Source: Mumia sp. ZJ1417
GTDB taxonomy: Bacteria > Actinomycetota > Actinomycetes > Propionibacteriales > Nocardioidaceae
Length of the DNA: 64,000 nucleotides
Direction: 5' to 3'
NCBI RefSeq assembly: GCF_014127285.1
Contig: NZ_CP059901.1
Span: 806,001 to 870,000 of the forward strand
The notes beneath the pieces are model-generated. The model searched no databases, had not been told where the DNA came from, and saw only the letters and a program-made list of their open reading frames with translations. The first letter of the stretch is position 1. Each line of letters starts with the position of its first letter. Shown piece by piece: positions 16,655 through 24,264 of this stretch. A program made the position numbers and the translations under genes.

Positions 16655-17875
16655 ATGCGTACCGTCGACGAGCACCTCGAGAAGCTGCTCGACCTGATCG
16701 GCCCGCTGCAGCCGTACGACCAGCCGTTGCTGGAGTCGCTGGGGCTGCCGCTGGTCGACGACGTGGTGAGTCCGATCGACCTGCCACGCTTCACGAACTC
16801 GGCGATGGACGGGTATGCGGTGCGGGCTGCAGACGTGGTCGGTGCCAACCGTGAGTTCCCCGTCGTCCTGCCCGTCGTGGGGGAGCAGGCCGCCGGCTCG
16901 AGCACCCCCACCGCCCTCACGGCCAAGACCGCCGTCAAGATCATGACCGGGGCGCCGATCCCGTCGGGTGCCGACACGGTCGTCCCGATCGAGCTGACCG
17001 ACGGTGGCGACGCCGACGTGCGGATCTACCAGGCCCGCCGCGCCGGCGAGAACGTACGGCCGGCCGGCGAGGACGTGGCCGCCGGGGAGATCGTCGCCGA
17101 GGCCGGGACGATCCTCGGGCCGCGAGAGGTCGGCCTGCTGGCGTCGCTCGGGTTCGCCCGGTTGCGCGCCCGCCCCCGCCCCCGGGTGGTCGTGCTGTCC
17201 ACCGGCGCCGAGCTGCGCGAGCCCGGGGCGCGGTTGGACTACGACTCGATCTACGACGGCAACTCCTACATGCTCGCCGCCTGCGCGCGTGCCGCCGGCG
17301 CCATCGCGTACCGGGTCGGGATCACCTCGGACGACCCGCGCGAGTTCGCCGACAAGCTCAACGACCAGCTGGTGCGCGCCGACCTCGTCGTCACCAGCGG
17401 CGGCATCAGCAAGGGCGCGTACGACGTGGTGAAGGCGGCGCTGTCCGAGCTGGGCACCGTCGAGTTCGCCGAGGTCGCGATGCAGCCGGGCAAGCCGCAG
17501 GGCTTCGGCACGGTCGGCGAGGAGAAGACCCCGATCGTCACGCTGCCGGGCAACCCGGTGTCCTCGTACGTCTCGTTCGAGGTGTTCGTGCTGCCGATGC
17601 TGCGGCGGATGATGGGCAAACTCCCCTACCGACGCCCGCTCGTCCAGGCCACGATGACCGAGGAGATCCGCTCGCCCTCCGGCCGTCGGCAGTTCCTGCG
17701 CGGCTGGCTCGAGGTGAACGGTCGTGGCGTGCGCGTCACCCGGGTCAGCGGGCCGGGGTCGCACCTCGTCGCGGGGCTGGCTCGGGCCAACTGCCTCATC
17801 GTCGTCGAGGAGGACGAGACCGCTCTGCACGTCGGTGACACCGCCAAGGTGATGTTCCTGGACCGGGAGTTCTGA
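16655..17875 (+). CDS. glp: gephyrin-like molybdotransferase Glp (MoeA)
   Basis: 406 residues with the full MoeA/gephyrin-E layout: [16 protein letters not shown] near residue 47, [50 protein letters not shown] and [19 protein letters not shown]. MoeA inserts molybdate into molybdopterin-AMP. The neighbourhood (UGPase, rimJ, glpR at 19533) is that of actinobacterial Glp, which in Corynebacterium binds FtsZ and the membrane receptor GlpR to coordinate division. Here moaC and mog genes are inserted between glp and rimJ with overlapping starts, so a molybdenum-cofactor role is also supported. Confidence 0.9.
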   Translation: MRTVDEHLEKLLDLIGPLQPYDQPLLESLGLPLVDDVVSPIDLPRFTNSAMDGYAVRAADVVGANREFPVVLPVVGEQAAGSSTPTALTAKTAVKIMTGAPIPSGADTVVPIELTDGGDADVRIYQARRAGENVRPAGEDVAAGEIVAEAGTILGPREVGLLASLGFARLRARPRPRVVVLSTGAELREPGARLDYDSIYDGNSYMLAACARAAGAIAYRVGITSDDPREFADKLNDQLVRADLVVTSGGISKGAYDVVKAALSELGTVEFAEVAMQPGKPQGFGTVGEEKTPIVTLPGNPVSSYVSFEVFVLPMLRRMMGKLPYRRPLVQATMTEEIRSPSGRRQFLRGWLEVNGRGVRVTRVSGPGSHLVAGLARANCLIVVEEDETALHVGDTAKVMFLDREF

Positions 17876-18345
17876 TGGGCGACAGGCTCACGCACCTCGA
17901 CGAGCAGGGTGCCGCCCGGATGGTCGACGTCTCCGGCAAGGACGAGACCCGCCGGCAGGCGACCGCCACCGGCATCGTCCGGACGACGCCCGAGGTGGTG
18001 GCGCTGCTGCGTGCGGGCGACGTGCCCAAGGGGGATGCGCTCGGGGTCGCGCGCGTCGCCGGGATCATGGCCGCCAAGCGCACGCCCGACCTCGTCCCGC
18101 TGTGCCACCCGCTCGCGATCACCGGGGTCGAGGTCGACCTGGACGTGACCGACGAGGGTGTGGAGATCGCCGCGACCGTCCGCACCACCGGCCGTACCGG
18201 GGTCGAGATGGAGGCGCTGACCTCGGTGAGCGTGGCCGCGCTGACGGTGGTCGACATGATCAAGGCGGTCGACAAGCACGCCGTCATCGCCGATGTCCGC
18301 GTACGGGCGAAGTCCGGCGGCAAGAGCGGGGACTGGTCGGCGTGA
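17875..18345 (+). CDS. moaC: cyclic pyranopterin monophosphate synthase MoaC
   Basis: 156 residues. [65 protein letters not shown] are the MoaC signatures; the LCHPL and GVEMEALT regions form the active site at the hexamer interface. MoaC turns 3',8-cyclo-7,8-dihydro-GTP into cPMP, the second step of molybdenum-cofactor synthesis. Its ATG overlaps the glp stop (TGATG) and its stop overlaps the next start (GTGA), so three genes are tightly coupled. Confidence 0.95.
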   Translation: MGDRLTHLDEQGAARMVDVSGKDETRRQATATGIVRTTPEVVALLRAGDVPKGDALGVARVAGIMAAKRTPDLVPLCHPLAITGVEVDLDVTDEGVEIAATVRTTGRTGVEMEALTSVSVAALTVVDMIKAVDKHAVIADVRVRAKSGGKSGDWSA

Positions 18346-18839
18346 AGGCCCTGGTCGTCACCTGCTCCAACCGTGCCGCCGCGGGCGTGTACGAGGACAC
18401 CACCGGTCCGCTGATCGTCGAGGCGCTGAGGTCGTGGGGTTTCGAGGTCGCCGACCCGCTCGTCGTGCCCGACGGCCTCCCGGTCGAGGAGGCGCTGCGT
18501 GAGGCGGTCGAGCTGCGCTACGAGGCCGTCGTCACCACCGGCGGCACGGGTATCAGCCCCACCGACGCGACGCCAGAGGCGACCGAAGCCGTCCTCGAAC
18601 GGACGCTGCCCGGCGTCGCCGAGGCGATCCGGGCGTACGGGGTCGCCGCCGGGGTCCCGTCGGCGATGCTCTCGCGCGGCATGGCCGGTGTCGCCGACCA
18701 GACGGTCATCGTGAACCTGCCGGGCTCGCGCGGTGGCGTGAAGGACGGGCTCACGGTCCTGTCCGACGTGCTGCTGCACGCCGTGGAGCAGGTCGCGGGC
18801 GTGGACCACGAACGCACCGACGACGGCGGTGCGTCCTGA
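18342..18839 (+). CDS. molybdenum cofactor biosynthesis protein, MogA/MoaB family
   Basis: 165 residues. [50 protein letters not shown] and [16 protein letters not shown] are the MogA/MoaB molybdopterin-binding signatures; these proteins adenylylate molybdopterin before MoeA-catalysed molybdate insertion. Whether it is MogA or MoaB by subfamily cannot be decided. GTG 18342 overlaps the moaC stop by 4 nt. Confidence 0.9.
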   Translation: MKALVVTCSNRAAAGVYEDTTGPLIVEALRSWGFEVADPLVVPDGLPVEEALREAVELRYEAVVTTGGTGISPTDATPEATEAVLERTLPGVAEAIRAYGVAAGVPSAMLSRGMAGVADQTVIVNLPGSRGGVKDGLTVLSDVLLHAVEQVAGVDHERTDDGGAS

Positions 18840-18859
18840 GCACGGGCTGGCCCGCCACC

Positions 18860-19444
18860 TTGCACCACGGGCCGGTGGGACTGCGGCCGATCAGGCGAAG
18901 CGATGCCCGAGCGTGGGCTCGGCTGCGCCAGGACTCCGCCGACTGGCTCGGACGCTGGGAGGCGACCCTGCCCAGCACGGTGCCCTCGGCCGGACGCTCG
19001 TACGGGGCCGCCGTGCGCTCGTTGCGTCAGCAGGCGTCGCAGGGGCGTGCGCTGCCGTTCGTCACGACGTACGACAGCGACCAGATGATCGGCCAGGTGA
19101 CCGTCTCGGGGATCACGTGGGGCTCGGCACGGTGGGCGCAGATCGGCTACTGGATCGCGCGCCCGTACGCGGGTCGTGGCATCACGACGACCGCGGTGGC
19201 GATGGCGGCCGACCACTGCTTCGAGGCGCTCGGCCTGCACCGCGTCGAGATCGCGATCCGTCCCGAGAACCGCTCCAGCCTGCGCATCGTCGAGAAGCTG
19301 GGCTTCGACCGCATCGGCGTCGCGCCGCGCTACCTGCACATCGACGGCGCGTGGCGCGACCACATGCTGTTCGCCATCACCGCCGAGCAGGTCGTGCCGG
19401 GCGGGCTGCTCGCACGTGTCGACTCCCGCAGCGTCGATCGCTGA
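18860..19444 (+). CDS. rimJ: RimJ/RimL-type GNAT acetyltransferase
   Basis: 194 residues from TTG 18860. GPVGLRPIRRSDARAW begins the fold, IGYWIARPYAGRGITTTAVAM carries the acetyl-CoA loop, and RVEIAIRPENRSSLRIVEKLGF is motif B. RimJ-type enzymes acetylate the N-termini of ribosomal and other proteins. No ATG or GTG is suitable; the frame is open upstream and conserved residues ([10 protein letters not shown]) precede the TTG, so translation may begin at CTG 18836, which overlaps the mog stop. In Corynebacterium and Streptomyces this gene lies between glp and glpR/sepX, as here. Confidence 0.85.
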   Translation: MHHGPVGLRPIRRSDARAWARLRQDSADWLGRWEATLPSTVPSAGRSYGAAVRSLRQQASQGRALPFVTTYDSDQMIGQVTVSGITWGSARWAQIGYWIARPYAGRGITTTAVAMAADHCFEALGLHRVEIAIRPENRSSLRIVEKLGFDRIGVAPRYLHIDGAWRDHMLFAITAEQVVPGGLLARVDSRSVDR

Positions 19445-19520
19445 GCGCATTGCCTCGCATTGCCGTGATCGCTTTGCGACACACCGACCGAGGTCCCCGA
19501 ACGGAGGCGTTCGCACCGCG

Positions 19521-19526
19521 TACGGT
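19521..19526 (+). promoter_or_regulatory. -10 element of glpR/sepX
   Basis: TACGGT ends 6 nt before GTG 19533, predicting leaderless transcription separate from the upstream operon. Confidence 0.5.
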
Positions 19527-19532
19527 TCGTCT

Positions 19533-20441
19533 GTGGGTACGGGCCTGATCTTCGCAGCCGTGATCGCCATCTGGGTGGCGTACGGCGTACCCCTGCTCCT
19601 GCGCCGACACGAGGAAGCCACCCGCGGAGGGGGCGTGACGTCGTTCTCCGGGGCGCTTCGCGTGCTCACCCAGCGCAAGGACGAGACCGCTCCGGTCGAG
19701 GCCACGGCGACCGCGCCGGACTCGCCCTCGGCGGACTCCACGTCGGACTCCACCGGTGAGACCGAGCCGGCGATGCCGGTCGAGACGAAGCCCGAAGCGC
19801 CGCGGCGTCCGTACAACCGGCGCGCGGCGCGCATCGCCGCCCGCCGTCGTCGCCGGGTGCTGCTCGTGCTGCTCGCGGCCTGCGCGATCGTCGGTGGGCT
19901 CGCTGTCGCCGGACTCCTGCTTCCGTGGGCGCCCGCGATCCCGGCCGGGATCGTCGTCGCCTGGCTGGTCCTGTGCCGTGTGATGGTGCGCAGCGAGATC
20001 GGACGCCCCGTGCAGATCCTGCGACGAGGGGGTGGCGAGGTGCGCGCCGAGGCACGCGCCGAGCGCAGTGCGGCACGCGCGGCCCGGCGCACGGAGCGTC
20101 GTGCCGCCTCCGAGCGCGAGGAGAAGAAGGCGGTCGTGGTGGATCCCGATCTCGAGACGACCGTGGTGCTCTCGGGCCAGTTCGAGGACCACGACCCGCA
20201 ACGCCGCAACGTCATGGAGAAGACCCCGCTGCCGCAGGGAGCACTCGACCAGCAGATCGTCGACGCCACGGCGATGACGACCACGTCGGGCGTCACGCTG
20301 TGGGATCCGGTGCCGGTCACCCTCCCCACGTACGTCACGAAGCCGGCCGCTCCGCGGACCGTCCGGACGGTCGACTTCGGCGAGACGGCGGTGACCTCCG
20401 ACGAGGGTCGCGCCGAGTCCCGCCGGGCCGTCGGCGACTGA
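19533..20441 (+). CDS. glpR: divisome membrane protein GlpR/SepX
   Basis: 302 residues. One N-terminal membrane helix (about 4-23: GLIFAAVIAIWVAYGVPLLL), a long charged linker (24-105), two adjacent helices (109-131 and 134-151), then a charged Arg/Glu-rich cytoplasmic region (160-225) and a less ordered C-terminus. This topology and the position after glp-rimJ match GlpR, the membrane receptor of the gephyrin-like Glp in Corynebacterium, called SepX in Streptomyces where it is needed for cell division. Sequence outside the helices is weakly conserved, so identification rests mostly on context and topology. Confidence 0.78.
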   Translation: MGTGLIFAAVIAIWVAYGVPLLLRRHEEATRGGGVTSFSGALRVLTQRKDETAPVEATATAPDSPSADSTSDSTGETEPAMPVETKPEAPRRPYNRRAARIAARRRRRVLLVLLAACAIVGGLAVAGLLLPWAPAIPAGIVVAWLVLCRVMVRSEIGRPVQILRRGGGEVRAEARAERSAARAARRTERRAASEREEKKAVVVDPDLETTVVLSGQFEDHDPQRRNVMEKTPLPQGALDQQIVDATAMTTTSGVTLWDPVPVTLPTYVTKPAAPRTVRTVDFGETAVTSDEGRAESRRAVGD

Positions 20442-20486
20442 CGCCCGGGACGGCCCCCCGGATTCGGATCCGGGTGGGTCGCGTGG

Positions 20487-20492
20487 TAATCT
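20487..20492 (+). promoter_or_regulatory. -10 element of tRNA-Ala
   Basis: TAATCT lies 12 bp before the first base of the mature tRNA (20505). Confidence 0.5.
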
Positions 20493-20504
20493 CAATCTCG
20501 CTTT

Positions 20505-20577
20505 GGGGCTATGGCGCAGTTGGTAGCGCGTCTCGTTCGCAATGAGAAGGTCCGGGGTTCGAATCCCCGTAGCTCCA
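20505..20577 (+). tRNA. tRNA-Ala (anticodon CGC)
   Basis: 73 nt. Acceptor GGGGCTA pairs with TAGCTCC (one G-U), discriminator A577; anticodon stem TCTCG/TGAGA (closing G-U) encloses TTCGCAA with anticodon CGC at 20538-20540, reading GCG. T-arm CCGGGGTTCGAATCCCC is standard. CCA is not encoded. Confidence 0.95.
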
Positions 20578-20582
20578 CCCTC

Positions 20583-20617
20583 CGAAGGCCGGATCCGCAC
20601 CGCGGATCCGGCCTTCG
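20583..20617 (+). terminator. strong hairpin after tRNA-Ala
   Basis: A perfect 16-bp stem (20583-20598 with 20602-20617, left arm starting CGAAGGCCGGATCCGC) with a 3-nt loop, 6 nt after the tRNA. There is almost no T-tract, as is usual in GC-rich actinobacteria. It may stop both the tRNA transcript and the convergent gene. Confidence 0.7.
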
Positions 20618-20676
20618 TCGTTGCGTCTGCGGCGTCCCGACGTCCCGGCGGTGACCAGCCGGGCACGCCCGCCGGG

Positions 20677-21669
20677 TCAGTGCCGCAGCAGCCGGCGACC
20701 GGCGACGTACGCGGCCGTGAGCAGGGCGAGGAGTGCGGCCCAGGGCAGCAGGAACCCGACGACGCGGAGGGCCACCCCGAGCGTCCCGACCAGCACGTCC
20801 CACCCCGCCTCGAGCGCGCCGACGAATCCGGAGCTGCTCGGTGCGTCAGGCTTGTCCTCGGAGGAGATCTCCACGTCGTACGTGGCCATCGCGACCTGGT
20901 CGGACAGCCCGCGGCGCTGGGCCTGGAGGGCCTCGAGGTCGGACTGGCGCTGCGACAGGGTCTGCTCGGCGGCGAGCAGGTCGGCCGTCGTGGACGCCTT
21001 CGCCATCAGATCCTGGAGTCGGACGACGGAGATCTCGAGCGCCTTGATCCGCGCGTCGAGGTCGCGACCCTGCGCGGAGACATCCTCGGAGTCGATCGAC
21101 AGGCCGGCGACCTCGCCCAGCTCGCGGAGCTGTTGCGTCGTGTCACCGGTGCTGCCTGCAGGGATGCGCAGCCGGAGCGAGACGCTCGAGCGCTCGTCGT
21201 CCGACGACTCGGAGCGCGACTCGACCCGGCCGCGCTCGTCCTCTGCCCAACGGGAGAGCGCGTCGGCAGCGGCCGCGGGATCGTCGACGGTGACGAAAGC
21301 GGACGCCGTCGTCACGATCTCGCGGACACCGGCCTCGGCGCTCGTCCCGTCTCCCGACTTGCTGAGATCCGACATGCCTTCGTTCGGCCCGTCGGCGACA
21401 CCCCCGGCGTCCTCCGCCGCAGGCGGCGCCTCGATCGAAGCCGAGTCACCCGCCTGGTCCGAGCCGCCCTGCGGCAGGAACGTGACGGCACCGCCGACCA
21501 CCGCGCCGCCGAGTCCGAGGACGGCGACGACGGACGCCGCCGTGAGCGCGATCTTGCGGCTCCTCGTACGGGCGAGCGACGCGTCGAGGTCGATCCGACC
21601 GGTGACGCGGCGATACATCCGGTCGACCTGCTCGTCGGTCAGCTCGGGGATCTCGGGCTGGATGCTCAT
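20677..21669 (-). CDS. DUF4349 membrane protein, candidate anti-sigma factor
   Basis: 330 residues. A cytoplasmic N-terminus of about 38 residues (ELTDEQVDRMYRRVTGRIDLD) is followed by a membrane helix (about 40-65), a Ser/Glu-rich linker, a DUF4349 domain with a long coiled coil (about 205-260: RDLDARIKALEISVVRLQDL, LSQRQSDLEALQAQRRGLSDQ) and a C-terminal membrane helix (about 300-322). Its ATG overlaps the stop of the sigma-factor gene (ATGA). The position and the cytoplasmic tail suggest it holds the sigma factor at the membrane, though DUF4349 itself is not a proven anti-sigma domain. Confidence 0.75.
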   Translation of the reverse strand: MSIQPEIPELTDEQVDRMYRRVTGRIDLDASLARTRSRKIALTAASVVAVLGLGGAVVGGAVTFLPQGGSDQAGDSASIEAPPAAEDAGGVADGPNEGMSDLSKSGDGTSAEAGVREIVTTASAFVTVDDPAAAADALSRWAEDERGRVESRSESSDDERSSVSLRLRIPAGSTGDTTQQLRELGEVAGLSIDSEDVSAQGRDLDARIKALEISVVRLQDLMAKASTTADLLAAEQTLSQRQSDLEALQAQRRGLSDQVAMATYDVEISSEDKPDAPSSSGFVGALEAGWDVLVGTLGVALRVVGFLLPWAALLALLTAAYVAGRRLLRH

Positions 21670-22238
21670 GCGGGCCCCCTCAGGTCGTGGGTGGCGGCGC
21701 GGACCCGGCTACGGATGCGCGCGACACGGTTGCGTACGGCGCCGTGGCTCACGCCGAGTTCGTCGGCCGCCTCGGCGTAGGTGCGGTCGCCGACGACGCA
21801 GCGCTCGAACAGCTGCTGGTCGAGCGGCGAGAGGCCGGCGACGCTCGCACGCACCCGGGCGAGCAGCATCGCGGAGACGATCTCGTCGACCGGATCCTGG
21901 TCCGCGCTGGGCAGCGAGTCGTCGAGCTCCGCCCACAGCCTGCGGCTGCGCTTGCGGCGCAGGTTGAGCGCGACGTACTTCGCGGTCGCGAGCAGCCAGG
22001 GGAGCACCGATGTGTCGACGAGGTGGATGTCAGCACGCCGGCGCCACGCGGTCACGAAGACGTCCTGCGTGACCTCTTCGGCATCGTGGGCGGTGCCAAC
22101 GAACCGGTACGCCTGCCAGTAGACGGGCGTGACGTGGCGTGCGTACAGGTCGCTGAACGCGTCGCGGTCACCCCGGCGCGTACGGGCGAGCAGCAGCCGG
22201 TCGTCGGCGGCGTGCTCCGTCGGCAGGTCGGTCGTCAT
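21666..22238 (-). CDS. RNA polymerase ECF-type sigma factor
   Basis: 190 residues. Region 2 is DAFSDLYARHVTPVYWQAYRFVG...AEEVTQDVFVTAWRR (about 24-68), region 4 LSPLDQQLFERCVVGDRTYAEAADELGVSHGAVRNRVARIR (about 132-175) with its helix-turn-helix. Start ATG 22238 has CGGAG upstream; a longer frame begins at 22271. It is followed by an overlapping membrane DUF4349 gene that probably controls it. The ECF subgroup cannot be named from sequence alone. Confidence 0.9.
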   Translation of the reverse strand: MTTDLPTEHAADDRLLLARTRRGDRDAFSDLYARHVTPVYWQAYRFVGTAHDAEEVTQDVFVTAWRRRADIHLVDTSVLPWLLATAKYVALNLRRKRSRRLWAELDDSLPSADQDPVDEIVSAMLLARVRASVAGLSPLDQQLFERCVVGDRTYAEAADELGVSHGAVRNRVARIRSRVRAATHDLRGPA

Positions 22239-22387
22239 GGCGCTCCGTTCGCGTGGCCTCACCTGGTCCATGTCGCGAGGAGGACGACCGTCTCATGATT
22301 GAGTCACCGACGACTACCGTGTGCATGCTCGGATCGAGGGCTGCCATCCACGCTGCGCGGGCGGCGCGGCGGTGCGAAGGTCAAGTC

Positions 22388-23218
22388 ATGGCCATCGCAC
22401 CGACCCGCACGCTCAACGACGGTCTCGAGCTCCCGCTGATCGGGCTCGGCACGTACCCGATGGACGACCTCGAGGCCGCCGAGGCCGTACGCGTCGCCTT
22501 CGAGGTCGGCTACCGACTTGTCGACACGGCGACCTCGTACGGCAACGAGGCCGGGGTCGGTCAGGCCATCGCGAGGACCGACGTCCCTCGCGACGAGATC
22601 GTGGTGACGACCAAGCTCCGCGGCGAGGACCAGGGGTACGAGTCGACGCTGCGCGCGTTCGGGGAGTCACGTGAGCGGCTCGGCGTCGAGTACGTCGACC
22701 TGTACCTCATCCACTGGCCGCTCCCGCGCCTCGACCGGTACGTCGACTCGTGGAGGGCGATGATCCGCCTGCGTGACGACGGCCTCCTCAACAGTCTCGG
22801 CGTCTCCAACTTCACGCCCGAGCAGATCGACCGCCTCGTCGACGAGACCGGCGTGGCCCCCGCGGTGAATCAGGTCGAGCTCCACCCGTACTTCGTGCAG
22901 GAGGAGCTGCGCGCGTACGACGCCGCGCACGACATCGTGACCGAGGCGTGGCAGCCGCTCGCGCGCAAGACCGACCTGCTTACCGAGGTGGCGCTGGGTG
23001 AGATCGCCGACCGGCACGGCGTCACCCCCGCGCAGGTCGTGCTGCGATGGCACGTCCAGCGCGGAGTGGTCCCGATCCCGAAGTCGGGGAGCGAGGCACG
23101 CCAGCGCGAGAACCTCGAGGTCTTCGGGTTCGCGCTGAGCGACGAAGAGATGACGCTGATCGGCGACCGCCCGCAGGACCGCAGCGGCGGCGACCCGATG
23201 ACGCACGAGGAGTTCTGA
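22388..23218 (+). CDS. aldo/keto reductase, 2,5-diketo-D-gluconate reductase type
   Basis: 276 residues. The tetrad is seen as Asp/Tyr in RLVDTATSYGNEAGVG, Lys in IVVTTKLRGEDQG, His in LYLIHWPLP. LGVSNFTPEQIDRL and VVLRWHVQRGVVPIPKSGS (cofactor 2'-phosphate loop) place it in the AKR5 group that reduces small ketones, diketogluconate and methylglyoxal with NADPH. ATG 22388 was chosen because MAIAPTRTLNDGLELPLIGLG is the family N-terminus; the upstream extension has no domain. Confidence 0.9.
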   Translation: MAIAPTRTLNDGLELPLIGLGTYPMDDLEAAEAVRVAFEVGYRLVDTATSYGNEAGVGQAIARTDVPRDEIVVTTKLRGEDQGYESTLRAFGESRERLGVEYVDLYLIHWPLPRLDRYVDSWRAMIRLRDDGLLNSLGVSNFTPEQIDRLVDETGVAPAVNQVELHPYFVQEELRAYDAAHDIVTEAWQPLARKTDLLTEVALGEIADRHGVTPAQVVLRWHVQRGVVPIPKSGSEARQRENLEVFGFALSDEEMTLIGDRPQDRSGGDPMTHEEF

Positions 23219-23231
23219 CGGACTGAGGGAC

Positions 23232-23301
23232 GGTGAGCCACGTCTGCTGGGGGTGAGCCACCCCGACATGGTGCGCTCACCTGTGGTGGAGGTGGCTCAC
23301 C
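23232..23301. repeat. 70-bp nested palindrome, copy A
   Basis: Outer arms GGTGAGCCAC (23232-23241) and GTGGCTCACC (23292-23301) enclose an inner 28-bp dyad (23253-23280) starting GTGAGCCACC and ending GGTGCGCTCAC. The right arm supplies the in-frame stop codon of the neighbouring pseudogene. Confidence 0.85.
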
Positions 23302-23662
23302 GACGTATGCGCGGCCCGCGCGAGCTCGCGCCGGACGTACGCCGCGGTCCGTGCGCGGTTCGCGGCTCGCGTCGCTTTTCCGCCCGTATCCTCGCCTGCG
23401 CGGTCGTTCCACCCGGCTGGTCGACGTACTTGAGCATGCCGTCGATCTCGACGACCAGACCCTCGAGCGGCCAGAAGTCGACCTCGGCGCTACCGCCGTC
23501 TGCAAGCGTCATCCCGACCTGCGGCTCAGGTCAGGAGATCCCGAACTCCCAGCACAGCACGAGGAAGCGTGCGAGCTCGGCGTCGCCGTAGCCCGCGTCG
23601 ATCGCCTCACGCCGTGTCACGTGGACGCTGTTGAGATGTGCCTGCCGTTCGAGCCGATGCAT
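23297..23662 (-). pseudogene. decayed AbiEi/DUF559-type protein gene
   Basis: One - strand frame contains an N-terminal piece (MHRLERQAHLNSVHVTRREA, DAGYGDAELARFLV), then TGA at 23533-23531, then a C-terminal piece (GGSAEVDFWPLEGLVVEIDG, MLKYVDQPG). The first part matches the winged-helix start and the second the VDFxWP...EIDGxxKY endonuclease-like core found in actinobacterial AbiEi-like or DUF559 proteins, which are normally near 300 residues. About 130 residues between them are gone and the region after AEKRRE is frameshifted. The element sits between two copies of a 70-bp palindromic repeat. Confidence 0.65.
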
Positions 23663-23728
23663 GGCCGAACTGTGCCGTGGCGGGGCCGTTCGGTGCCGCC
23701 ACGGCGTCGCCACCCTGTGGACAACCCC

Positions 23729-23798
23729 GGTGAGCCACGTTTGCTGGGAGTGAGCGCACCTTGTCGGGGTCGCTCACGTACGGCACAGGTGGCTCACC
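23729..23798. repeat. 70-bp nested palindrome, copy B (core inverted relative to copy A)
   Basis: Same outer arms as copy A (GGTGAGCCAC 23729-23738; GTGGCTCACC 23789-23798) and the same left flank (GTnTGCTGGG). The 28-bp inner dyad (23750-23777), starting GTGAGCGCACC and containing GTCGGGGT, is close to the reverse complement of copy A's core. Confidence 0.85.
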
Positions 23799-23886
23799 GG
23801 CCGGGTTCTGCGAGAGCGGGTGTCGATCGAGGGTCGCCCGAACCGTCATCACGGTGTCACGATCACACCGACGGAAGGACGTAACG

Positions 23887-24264
23887 ATGCTCTACACACT
23901 CTTCATCCACAACACCGACCCGCGCGAGGCGGGCATCAGCCAGGAGGACATGGCGCCTGTGGAGGCGGCGTTCGACGCGTACGCCAAGGCGCTCGACGAC
24001 GCGGGCGTCTTCGTCACCACGCAGATCCTCGGCTTCCCCGAGGCCGCGACGACGGTGACCGCGGTCGACGGCGAGCCGAAGATCCAGGACGGGCCGTTCG
24101 CCGACACCAAGGAGTACGTCGGAGGGGTCGTCGTCATCGACGTCCCCGACCTTGATGCCGCGCTCGCGTGGGCGCAGAAGTGCCCCGGGGTGATGTACGG
24201 GTCCGTCGAGGTCCGCCCGACGACGCTCACCTGGAGCCGTGAGCGGCAGTGGTACCAGCCCTGA
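23887..24264 (+). CDS. YCII-related DGPF-family protein
   Basis: 125 residues with the ferredoxin-like YCII fold: LYTLFIHNTDPREAGI, FVTTQILGFPEAATTV and the diagnostic IQDGPFADTKEYVGG (DGPF motif, about residues 76-90). A GGAAGGA ribosome site precedes ATG 23887. DGPF proteins are encoded beside ECF42 sigma factors; the sigma factor start here overlaps the end of this gene by 16 nt. Their biochemical activity is unknown; a role in responding to oxidative or antibiotic stress has been proposed for the family. Confidence 0.9.
   Translation: MLYTLFIHNTDPREAGISQEDMAPVEAAFDAYAKALDDAGVFVTTQILGFPEAATTVTAVDGEPKIQDGPFADTKEYVGGVVVIDVPDLDAALAWAQKCPGVMYGSVEVRPTTLTWSRERQWYQP

Noticed and set aside
16655-17875. 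Plain MoeA with no link to division
   Set aside because: The UGPase-glp-rimJ-glpR order is the one reported for the divisome-linked form, so the Glp name was preferred while the cofactor role was kept.
23219-23886. CRISPR array at the 70-bp repeats
   Set aside because: Only two copies about 500 bp apart, each internally palindromic, with a gene remnant between; no short regular spacers and no cas genes.
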